Shown piece after piece: positions 9,860 to 15,594 of a stretch of 15,594 bases of DNA. Each line of letters begins with the position of its first letter. The stretch's first letter is position 1. Origin of the DNA: Saprospiraceae bacterium UBA7328. Its GTDB lineage: Bacteria; Bacteroidota; Bacteroidia; Chitinophagales; Saprospiraceae. Position numbers and translations under genes: made by a program. Location: positions 936-16,529 of the forward strand of contig DKPS01000213.1 in the NCBI GenBank assembly GCA_002471345.1. The letters run 5' to 3'. Under the pieces are notes generated by a model. It saw nothing but the letters and a program-made list of their open reading frames with translations. It made no database searches and was not told the DNA's origin.

Positions 9860-10564
9860 ATGAGAAAGCCAGAGGTTATTTATGAAGATCTTGGATTAAT
9901 CTCATACAAGAAAGCATGGGATTATCAAAAAGTAGTGCAACAGAGGATTATTAAGGAGAAAAGAGAAGCAGATAAAGAACCCAAAAATAGATTGCTTCTA
10001 TGTGAACATAATCCGGTATATACATTAGGAAAGAGTGGGAAAGTTGAAAACTTGATAATGAACCCTGCTCAATTAGAAGCAAATGGAATTGAGTATTATA
10101 AAACCAATAGAGGAGGAGATATAACATATCATGGACCTGGTCAAATTACAGGTTATCCTATATTCGATTTGGATCAATTCTATAATGACGTACATAGATA
10201 TGTCAGGGAATTGGAACAAGTTGTTATAAATGTTTTGAAATATTTTGACTTGAATGGTGAAAGAGTAGCAGGCTTCACTGGTGTATGGCTACAGCCATCT
10301 TCACATAATACTCAAAGTAGGAAGATATGTGCTATTGGTGTTCACATGAGTAGATGGGTTTCTATGCATGGTTTTGCACTTAATGTAAAACCAGACCTTT
10401 CTCATTTTACCGGAATTGTTCCTTGCGGTATTCAAGATTCCTCAAAAACTGTCACATCTATAAGCGAAGAACTGAACCAATCTATTGACCTACAAAAAGT
10501 GAAATTGCTGTTGAAATCTGAATTCGAAAATGTATTTCAATATGAATACCTTATTGAAAATTAG
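9860..10564 (+). CDS. lipB: lipoyl(octanoyl) transferase LipB
   Basis: Transfers octanoyl from octanoyl-acyl carrier protein to the lipoyl domains of 2-oxoacid dehydrogenase E2 subunits and GcvH. LipA then inserts sulfur. Cytoplasmic, 234 residues, near the usual family length. Visible signatures: HNPVYTLGKSG (~50-60), the PROSITE-like block RGGDITYHGPGQ (84-95) followed by YPIFDL, the acyl-site lysine K155 in KICAIGVH, and the catalytic cysteine C189 in VPCGI. All active-site elements are present. The ATG directly follows the TAG of the solute-binding gene (TAGATG), so the two are probably co-transcribed and perhaps translationally coupled. The stop overlaps the stop of the convergent SDR gene by 4 bases, leaving no room for an intergenic terminator. 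The E1 beta gene of a lipoate-dependent complex starts at 15535. Confidence 0.96.
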   Translation: MRKPEVIYEDLGLISYKKAWDYQKVVQQRIIKEKREADKEPKNRLLLCEHNPVYTLGKSGKVENLIMNPAQLEANGIEYYKTNRGGDITYHGPGQITGYPIFDLDQFYNDVHRYVRELEQVVINVLKYFDLNGERVAGFTGVWLQPSSHNTQSRKICAIGVHMSRWVSMHGFALNVKPDLSHFTGIVPCGIQDSSKTVTSISEELNQSIDLQKVKLLLKSEFENVFQYEYLIEN

Positions 10565-11379
10565 GAAGAAGAACTTCTTTCTTCTTGAATCTTTTGATCT
10601 ACATACTTTTTGCCTGATCTGTCGATGAAATTTGCTCCAGCTTGTTGTGTTCCAGCAATTACAACATTTTGAATGGTCACATGCCTTGGCGCAGAAGCTA
10701 TAAAGAAGATTGTTTTTGCCACATCTTTAGCCCTTAAAGGAGTGAAATCATCATAAATAGAAGCTTTTTGAGCATCGCCATTATATCTGACCATCGCAAA
10801 TTCTGTTTCCACATGTGCTGGATTCACCTCACTTACTCTAACTCCTTTTTTAAAGAGGTCTATTCTCATTCCTTGAGTTAACATATTCACCGCTGCTTTA
10901 GTAGCACAGTAGACATTTCCATTAGGATATATTTGTGAACCTGAAGTGGACCCTACATTTATAATGTCACCATGACCTCTTTTGACCATACTTTCAGATA
11001 CTAATCTAGTGATACTTAATAGGCCTTTTATATTGGTGTCTATCATTCTATTCCAGTCATCCATATCGCCACTCTCAATAGAGCTATAGCCGGCTGCTAA
11101 TCCTGCATTATTAACAAGAACATCCACTTTATTCCAAGGAGAGCTTAGACTTTTGAAGGCGTTCTGTGTTTCATTAAAATCTCTAATATCAAAAGCCATC
11201 ACTTTAACTTCTAAAGCATATTTCGCTTCAAGCTTTGCTTTTACGGCATTGAGCTTTTCCTTTCTCCGACCTGTGATGATCACTTTGTAGCCATTTTTGG
11301 CGAAAACTTTAGCAGTCGCTGCACCTATTCCTGAGTGCCCTCCAGTGATTAAGGCTATTTTTTTCAAAATACTATTCAT
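10561..11379 (-). CDS. short-chain dehydrogenase/reductase (SDR), YdfG-like
   Basis: A 272-residue classical SDR that catalyses NAD(P)-dependent oxidation or reduction of a hydroxyl/keto group, cytoplasmic. Motifs: cofactor-binding TGGHSGIG (12-19), NNAG (90-93), the structural Asn115, and the catalytic Ser144 (NVGSTSG), Tyr157 and Lys161 (YCATK). The basic residues after the second strand (TGRRKEK, 36-42) suggest NADP(H). The nearest named family is the 3-hydroxy acid/serine dehydrogenase YdfG; the physiological substrate cannot be read from sequence. The C-terminus has an unusual run of serines (RSSSS). Its ATG overlaps the TGA of the upstream thioredoxin-domain gene (ATGA), so the two should be translationally coupled. 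It appears to be the last gene of the minus-strand operon. Confidence 0.9.
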   Translation of the reverse strand: MNSILKKIALITGGHSGIGAATAKVFAKNGYKVIITGRRKEKLNAVKAKLEAKYALEVKVMAFDIRDFNETQNAFKSLSSPWNKVDVLVNNAGLAAGYSSIESGDMDDWNRMIDTNIKGLLSITRLVSESMVKRGHGDIINVGSTSGSQIYPNGNVYCATKAAVNMLTQGMRIDLFKKGVRVSEVNPAHVETEFAMVRYNGDAQKASIYDDFTPLRAKDVAKTIFFIASAPRHVTIQNVVIAGTQQAGANFIDRSGKKYVDQKIQEERSSSS

Positions 11380-12647
11380 ACCTCATTCAATAATTCAGTT
11401 ACAATTCTATCAAAATCTACTTTGAAATTCTGATATTCTTTCGTTGCTGGCCCCGCAAATCCCGTATATATTTTTTGAACTTCGTTTTTGCTATTCAAGA
11501 AGATAAGAGTAGGGTAGGATTGGATTTTTTCCAATATTTTGAAAGTTTCTGTCGCTTCGGCTTTATCATAATAGCCACCATATAAGACTTCATATGGAAT
11601 TTGTTTTTTGGTTTTATATTGCTCTACCATCTGAAGAGCCTTTTGAGGATCCCGATAACGTTCAAAAGCAATGGCAATAATGTCAATTTGCTTATCTGGG
11701 TTGTTTTTCAAATAATCCAAAAGAAAATTGGTTTCATCCATGCAATTCGGACACCAAGTTCCCATCAGCTTGATAATTTTGGGTTTGTCTCTATATTTCT
11801 CGTCAGAAAGTGATACCTGTAACCCTTCCGTATTTGGGAAAGAAAAAGAAACTGGATCTTTATTTCTTTTTAGTTTGGAGAATTCATATGCATTGGACAT
11901 GTCATTATTCCCATCTTTTACACCTGTCCAGTTCGTTTTATAATGAACCCCCGAATAAAATCGACCTAAAATACTTCCAGAGTTAAGAACTTCTCCGTCA
12001 AAATAAAAAGCATGTGAGCCATCAAAACAACTGAGGAATAATTCATTGCCAGAAACTACTCCTTCTAGATATCTATAATCACCAGTTTCAGTAAGAAAAG
12101 TACCTGTAAGCTTATTACCTTCTTGTTTGAAATCTCCTAGAGCTGGATATTCTGTCTCTGTTTCAATCTCCATTCTTACATTCCATTCTCCTGACAGATC
12201 ATGATTTGCATCATCAAGCATCTCAAACCTATTGTGATTGCCATGATATGCTATGAATGGGATACTATAGTTATCTCTATAATGAACATGCCAAGCACCT
12301 TGGATTATGTTCTCCTTAAATTCAGCGGCAATGTGTGTATCAAATAGAGGGAAATCAATGAATATTGAATCTCTACCAGTTCTTCGATTATGAGTAAACT
12401 TGACTTCTTCTATTACTATCCTTTCTTCTGCATTTATGATTGTAATAAGAATGGCATCATTTTCACCATAATTTACTTCGAAATTAAATGGTAATTCCAG
12501 GTCATTTCTATTCGTCAAAGGATCGTCTTCCAATACCAAAGTGCCTTTCCAAAGACCAGGAGGAATTTTACTAAATGGTTCAGGAATCTCAACACAACCT
12601 AAGGTCGCAAAAAGCAAGACACAAAGAAATAAAAGAATTTTATTCAT
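11376..12647 (-). CDS. lipoprotein with C-terminal TlpA-like thioredoxin domain
   Basis: A 423-residue exported redox protein. The signal peptide MNKILLFLCVLLFATLGC has a good lipobox (TLGC, Cys18), so it is probably anchored in the inner or outer membrane facing the periplasm. Residues ~30-245 are beta-rich and seem to hold two related units, each opening with G-x-W (PGLWKGTL ~31-38, LSGEWNV ~152-158). The C-terminal part is a thioredoxin fold with the redox motif GTWCPNC (cysteines 299 and 302) and the cis-proline loop QSYPTLIF (Pro near 379). Such proteins reduce or oxidise periplasmic disulfides, sometimes for cytochrome c maturation; the partner here is unknown. I chose the ATG at 12647, because the codon 3 bases upstream is TTG. 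It follows the Tudor-domain gene by 6 bases and overlaps the SDR gene by 4. Confidence 0.88.
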   Translation of the reverse strand: MNKILLFLCVLLFATLGCVEIPEPFSKIPPGLWKGTLVLEDDPLTNRNDLELPFNFEVNYGENDAILITIINAEERIVIEEVKFTHNRRTGRDSIFIDFPLFDTHIAAEFKENIIQGAWHVHYRDNYSIPFIAYHGNHNRFEMLDDANHDLSGEWNVRMEIETETEYPALGDFKQEGNKLTGTFLTETGDYRYLEGVVSGNELFLSCFDGSHAFYFDGEVLNSGSILGRFYSGVHYKTNWTGVKDGNNDMSNAYEFSKLKRNKDPVSFSFPNTEGLQVSLSDEKYRDKPKIIKLMGTWCPNCMDETNFLLDYLKNNPDKQIDIIAIAFERYRDPQKALQMVEQYKTKKQIPYEVLYGGYYDKAEATETFKILEKIQSYPTLIFLNSKNEVQKIYTGFAGPATKEYQNFKVDFDRIVTELLNEV

Positions 12648-12653
12648 CAATTA

Positions 12654-13178
12654 CTATTTCGATTTTTCACCTCTAAAGTGATCCTCTTTATTATCAAAAA
12701 GAACATTAAAGGTGGTGAGGCTACCATAGATTCTGGTGATATATTGTTGCAAGTTTACTTTGTCTTGTTCTGACATTTCCTTACTACTATTCACCCTTTG
12801 CTCCATTACCCTCATTCGGTCTCTTATCATAACAATTTTATGAAAGAAATCTTCAATAGGAAGTTCCTTTCCTTTCAAGTTTTCATCATGGGGTTGAATT
12901 ATAATTTTACCACCTTTCCATTTTTCTCCAATATCTGCTAGCTTGCCTACTCCTGCCCAATCTCTTAGAATGTTGACCAAAGATTTTTCTAATCTATCAT
13001 AAGTAAGTGCTTTTTCACTTTCAATTGCTTCTATAACCTCCCAGCTCTTATAATCCTTCCCTAGAGGTTTGATCCCATATTTTGTGAAGCAAACTTGATA
13101 TACATTTGGTTCTAGCCCTATAATAACTCCATCACCATAAGCAGGATGCTTTACCCGTGATCCTATACCTAAATCCAT
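12654..13178 (-). CDS. small protein with UvrD/PcrA C-terminus-like Tudor domain
   Basis: A 174-residue predicted cytoplasmic protein with no signal peptide. Residues ~5-50 (GSRVKHPAYGDGVI, YQVCF, YGIKPLG, DYKSWEVI) match the pattern of the Tudor-like domain at the C-terminus of UvrD/PcrA helicases: G-x-x-V-x-H-x-x-[FYW]-G-x-G-x-[IV], a short strand ending in F, then GIK-x-L and an aromatic before E-x-I. The rest (~51-174) looks mainly helical and charged, with no motif I know. In UvrD and PcrA this domain contacts RNA polymerase; carrying that role over here is inference. The ATG at 13178 is the best start, since the frame extends only to a TTG two codons earlier. It lies 8 bases after the symporter gene and 6 before the thioredoxin gene. 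Functionally it is a hypothetical protein. Confidence 0.75.
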   Translation of the reverse strand: MDLGIGSRVKHPAYGDGVIIGLEPNVYQVCFTKYGIKPLGKDYKSWEVIEAIESEKALTYDRLEKSLVNILRDWAGVGKLADIGEKWKGGKIIIQPHDENLKGKELPIEDFFHKIVMIRDRMRVMEQRVNSSKEMSEQDKVNLQQYITRIYGSLTTFNVLFDNKEDHFRGEKSK

Positions 13179-13186
13179 AATCAAAT

Positions 13187-14497
13187 CTATTTTACACTTT
13201 CGTAATTATCGTCCCAATTCTTAATATTTGGAGGACCCACTTTGTTCATTGACCTTCCAACCAATAATGACACCGTTGCATCACCAGTTACATTAGCCAC
13301 TGTACGACACATATCCAAAGGTCTATCCACAGCAAATATTAATGCTAAACCTGCTTCTGGTATACCTGCTTGTCCTAATATTATTACTAACATGACCATC
13401 CCAGCACTAGGGACAGCAGCTGTCCCTATTGAAGCTAATGTGGCTGTTAAGACTATGCCTAATTGAGCTGAAAGAGAAAGATCCATTCCGAAGGCCTGAG
13501 CAATAAATACTGCGGCTACTGCTTGATAAAGACTGGTTCCATCCATATTAATGGTGGCCCCAATAGGCAATACAAAACTGCTTACTTCTTTACTTACTCC
13601 TAGATGCTCTTCTACTCTTTCCATAGTAACAGGAAGGGTAGCTGCGCTACTACTTGTAGAAAAAGCGAGTAGTTGAGCTGGAGAAATGGCCCTATAAAAT
13701 TCTCCCGGATTTTTGCCCCCAAACAATTTAACCAATAATGGATATAATCCGAAAACAAGTATACTGAGACCTGCTAATACAGTTAAGGAGTATCCGATTA
13801 ATGCCTTAAAAATATCAGCAGAGGGTGATTCTGCTACAAGTGCTGCTAATAGGGCAAAAACTCCATAAGGTGCTGCAAGCATTATAAGATCAATCAGTTT
13901 AAGAACAACCTCGTTTAAGCTATCAAAGAATTTCTTTATTGGCTCACCCTTTTTGGGGTCAACCAGAATCAATGCCAATCCAAAAAAGATCACAAAAAAG
14001 ATTACTTGAAGCATATTCCCATTGCCACTGAGTGCCTCAAATAGATTACTAGGCACAAGGTCGACAAGAGCCTGCAAAGGGCCTGACTGTTGCTGATTTT
14101 CAGCCATTGATATCTTACCTGATGCATCAGCCGAAAAATTTGACATCAAAACTTGTCTGGTTTCTTCTTTGACTAACTTGCCCGGCTTCACAACATTTAC
14201 GATTAGAAGTCCTGTAGAAACAGCAAAAAAAGTGGTTAAAAGATATATTCCTATTGTTCTACCTCCCATGGCAGATAATTTGGAAATATCTTTCAAGTCT
14301 GAAATTCCCTTAATTAAGGAAGCAACAATTAACGGAATTGCTATAAGCTTCAAAGCATTAATAAAAATTGTCCCAAATGGTTTGATCCAATCAACTATAA
14401 AACTCTTTCCTCCAGAAAATTGAACCGCAATAATACCGGCAACAATTCCTAATCCCATTCCAATAAGGATCTTCCAATGCAATGCTAAATTTTTCAT
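13187..14497 (-). CDS. dicarboxylate/acidic amino acid:cation symporter (DAACS, GltP/DctA-like)
   Basis: A 436-residue inner-membrane secondary transporter of the SLC1/DAACS family, importing glutamate, aspartate or C4-dicarboxylates with Na+ or H+. The two re-entrant hairpins are clear: the serine-rich STSSSAATLP (~280-289) in HP1 and GTAAVPSAG (~358-366) in HP2, with NMDGT (317-321) in TM7. TM8 carries DRPLDMCRTVANVTGD (391-406), so the equivalents of the GltPh D390/D394/R397/T398/N401/D405 set are all present. The arginine (R398 here) is what binds the acidic side chain in known members and argues against a neutral amino acid carrier. The loop at ~105-150 between the early helices is polar and rather long. 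The start ATG at 14497 lies 16 bases after mnmD. Choosing among GltP, GltT and DctA roles is not possible from sequence. Confidence 0.93.
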   Translation of the reverse strand: MKNLALHWKILIGMGLGIVAGIIAVQFSGGKSFIVDWIKPFGTIFINALKLIAIPLIVASLIKGISDLKDISKLSAMGGRTIGIYLLTTFFAVSTGLLIVNVVKPGKLVKEETRQVLMSNFSADASGKISMAENQQQSGPLQALVDLVPSNLFEALSGNGNMLQVIFFVIFFGLALILVDPKKGEPIKKFFDSLNEVVLKLIDLIMLAAPYGVFALLAALVAESPSADIFKALIGYSLTVLAGLSILVFGLYPLLVKLFGGKNPGEFYRAISPAQLLAFSTSSSAATLPVTMERVEEHLGVSKEVSSFVLPIGATINMDGTSLYQAVAAVFIAQAFGMDLSLSAQLGIVLTATLASIGTAAVPSAGMVMLVIILGQAGIPEAGLALIFAVDRPLDMCRTVANVTGDATVSLLVGRSMNKVGPPNIKNWDDNYESVK

Positions 14498-14513
14498 CTG
14501 TTATTTTTGATAT

Positions 14514-15179
14514 TCAAGTAGTTCTGATAGCTCTCAGCATTTCTCTTTTGCCAGGAGGGCCTTGAATGCGAGAAACTTCAAATCCAGCTTCTTGCATAGT
14601 CCTTCTTACTACTCCTTTAGCGCAGTAAGTTACGAGTATACTTCCATTCCGAGATAATGAATACATCTTTTTCATCATGTCTAGATTCCATAGCTCCTCT
14701 TGTGTATTAGGCGCAAAGGCATCAAAATAAATTACATCGAATCTTTTTTCATCTTCAAATTCTTGAAAAAGACACTTTTTTTTAAAAAGGGTAAAACTTC
14801 GACTAATTGTGGAAACCTCATTCCAGGGTGTAGAATGAATGGAATTGAATTCATTTTCACAATCAAGAATGCTAGAATAGTTTAATTTGTGAAAAAGGTC
14901 ATCAGTAATAGGGTAGGCTTCAAGACCTTTATAGGAAATATTGATATTCCTTGATTCAGCTTCAATCAAAGTAAGTAGTGCATTGAGTCCAGTACCAAAT
15001 CCTATTTCTAAAACATTAAGTTCTTGCGTTTTCCTTAAATGGATAAATTCTTGAAGCCCTGATTTAATAAATACATGTTGGCTTTCTTGGATAGCACCAT
15101 GTTTAGAATGATACAGCGCATCAAATCTGGAAGAATAGATTGAAGAAGAATCATCTGAGGTAAGAACTACCTCGTTCAT
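14514..15179 (-). CDS. mnmD: stand-alone MnmD, tRNA nm5(s2)U34 methyltransferase
   Basis: SAM-dependent methyltransferase that completes mnm5(s2)U at the wobble position of tRNAs, acting on the 5-aminomethyl intermediate made by MnmE/MnmG. At 221 residues it corresponds only to the N-terminal half of the E. coli bifunctional MnmC; the FAD oxidase half is missing, as in other organisms with a free MnmD. Signatures: SKHGAIQESQHVFI (25-38), the SAM-binding LEIGFGTGLNALL (57-69), YFDAFAP (151-157) and YCAKGVVRRTMQEAGF (185-200), then GPPGKREMLRA near the end. The ATG at 15179 gives the expected N-terminus. It is the second gene of the minus-strand run, 21 bases after the small lipoprotein and 16 before the symporter. 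Confidence 0.93.
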   Translation of the reverse strand: MNEVVLTSDDSSSIYSSRFDALYHSKHGAIQESQHVFIKSGLQEFIHLRKTQELNVLEIGFGTGLNALLTLIEAESRNINISYKGLEAYPITDDLFHKLNYSSILDCENEFNSIHSTPWNEVSTISRSFTLFKKKCLFQEFEDEKRFDVIYFDAFAPNTQEELWNLDMMKKMYSLSRNGSILVTYCAKGVVRRTMQEAGFEVSRIQGPPGKREMLRAIRTT

Positions 15180-15200
15180 ATTGTTAAATCTAATATTGGA

Positions 15201-15329
15201 TTAAAACAAAGGCAAAATGATCCCAAAATTATTAGGACAACCAGTACCTCTATTGCATGCACCAATGAACAATGCCAAGCAAATAATTGCGACAACTCCT
15301 AGTGTCTGCTTATTGAATATTTTTTTCAT
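15201..15329 (-). CDS. 42-residue small lipoprotein
   Basis: A short gene easily missed by gene callers. It encodes a basic start (MKKIFNKQ), a hydrophobic segment (about residues 9-24) and a textbook lipobox FIGAC with Cys25, leaving a mature peptide of only 18 residues (CNRGTGCPNNFGIILPLF) with a second cysteine at 31. The predicted product is a lipid-anchored micro-lipoprotein facing the periplasm. The ATG at 15329 is the only sensible start, preceded by an A-rich stretch. It lies 21 bases before mnmD on the same strand and would be the first gene of the operon, divergent from pdhB. I do not know its function. The coincidence of start, charged n-region, hydrophobic core and lipobox in 43 codons makes chance unlikely. 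Confidence 0.72.
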   Translation of the reverse strand: MKKIFNKQTLGVVAIICLALFIGACNRGTGCPNNFGIILPLF

Positions 15330-15487
15330 CTGTTCTTAATGTATTTGTGGGACTCAGATCAGTGCAATTTCAATACCACAATATTTATTGTTGCGATAGC
15401 AAAGGACTAAACGAGAATTTTTCTGGCATATTTTATACATCTCAAATTTATAATCCTATCAATTTTCTATTCTTTTTTATTCTTCAG

Positions 15488-15519
15488 TTTGAAAACTAAC
15501 ATAAACCAGTGTTTCTTTG
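15488..15519 (+). promoter_or_regulatory. possible Bacteroidota-type promoter for pdhB
   Basis: TTTG at 15488-15491 and TTTCTTTG at 15512-15519 are separated by 20 bases. The second element matches seven of the eight positions of TAnnTTTG, and the spacing fits the -33/-7 arrangement known for Bacteroides. Transcription would then start only about ten bases before the pdhB ATG, which is short, so another promoter further upstream in the 205-base divergent spacer is quite possible. Confidence 0.3.
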
Positions 15520-15534
15520 CAGCAAAATTGCAAT

Positions 15535-15594
15535 ATGGCTAAAATACTAACATTAAGAGAGGCTCTTGGAGAAGCAATGTCAGAAGAGATGAGA
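15535..15594 (+). CDS. pdhB: pyruvate dehydrogenase E1 component, beta subunit (N-terminus, cut by window)
   Basis: Only the first 20 codons are present: MAKILTLREALGEAMSEEMR. This matches the start of E1 beta subunits of pyruvate dehydrogenase, where an REAL-x-EAM-x-EEM-x-RD stretch is typical. E1 beta pairs with E1 alpha in the ThDP-dependent decarboxylation of pyruvate and reductive acetylation of lipoyl-E2 in the cytoplasm. The ATG at 15535 is the natural start. The E1 alpha gene is not directly upstream; instead there is a 205-base spacer and a divergent operon. An E1 beta of a branched-chain 2-oxoacid dehydrogenase is the alternative and cannot be excluded from 20 residues. The gene is truncated by the window, not broken. 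Confidence 0.8.
   Translation, partial: MAKILTLREALGEAMSEEMR

Noticed and set aside
1..15594. CRISPR array, insertion sequence, prophage, tRNA/rRNA, toxin-antitoxin or defence genes
   Set aside because: I looked for regular repeats, terminal inverted repeats, transposase or integrase motifs and tRNA-like sequence and saw none. All long frames are accounted for by housekeeping or transport families.

Overview
This AT-rich 15.6 kb window looks like an ordinary chromosomal segment of a Bacteroidota bacterium, probably of the Cytophagia/Saprospiria type, though the sequence does not fix the order or genus. The case rests on gene content: a periplasmic Tricorn-type protease with N-terminal propellers, a secreted Asp-box/BNR propeller protein of the kind common in this phylum, a lipoprotein with a TlpA-like thioredoxin domain, and a stand-alone MnmD. 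The very A/T-rich translation starts without strong Shine-Dalgarno sequences fit too. I see no mobile element, CRISPR array, tRNA, rRNA, toxin-antitoxin or defence island.

Left part (1-8190): about 370 bases without a convincing gene, then ilvA (threonine ammonia-lyase) on the minus strand. A 105-base divergent spacer separates it from a large exported Asp-box propeller protein on the plus strand. That gene converges on an equally large exported Tricorn/S41 protease, and a strong rho-independent hairpin lies between the two stop codons.

Middle (8191-10564): a very short divergent spacer leads to a plus-strand pair, an orphan family-5 ABC solute-binding lipoprotein and lipB. The lipB ATG follows the stop codon of the first gene with no base between them.

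Right part (10561-15329): a tightly packed minus-strand run, read right to left: a 42-residue lipoprotein, mnmD (tRNA wobble-uridine methyltransferase), a dicarboxylate/acidic amino acid:cation symporter, a small protein with a UvrD/PcrA-C-terminus-like Tudor domain, a lipoprotein with a thioredoxin domain, and an SDR oxidoreductase. Gaps are 21, 16, 8, 6 and -4 bases, so this looks like one six-gene operon. Its last gene overlaps the end of lipB by 4 bases in a convergent arrangement. Divergent from this run, the window ends in the first 20 codons of pdhB (pyruvate dehydrogenase E1 beta).

The genes do not form one obvious pathway. Loose links exist: LipB makes the lipoyl precursor needed by the E2 of the complex to which PdhB belongs, and the Tricorn protease, the solute-binding lipoprotein and the acidic amino acid symporter could all serve peptide or amino acid use. 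The least described items are the 42-residue lipoprotein and the free-standing Tudor-domain protein.
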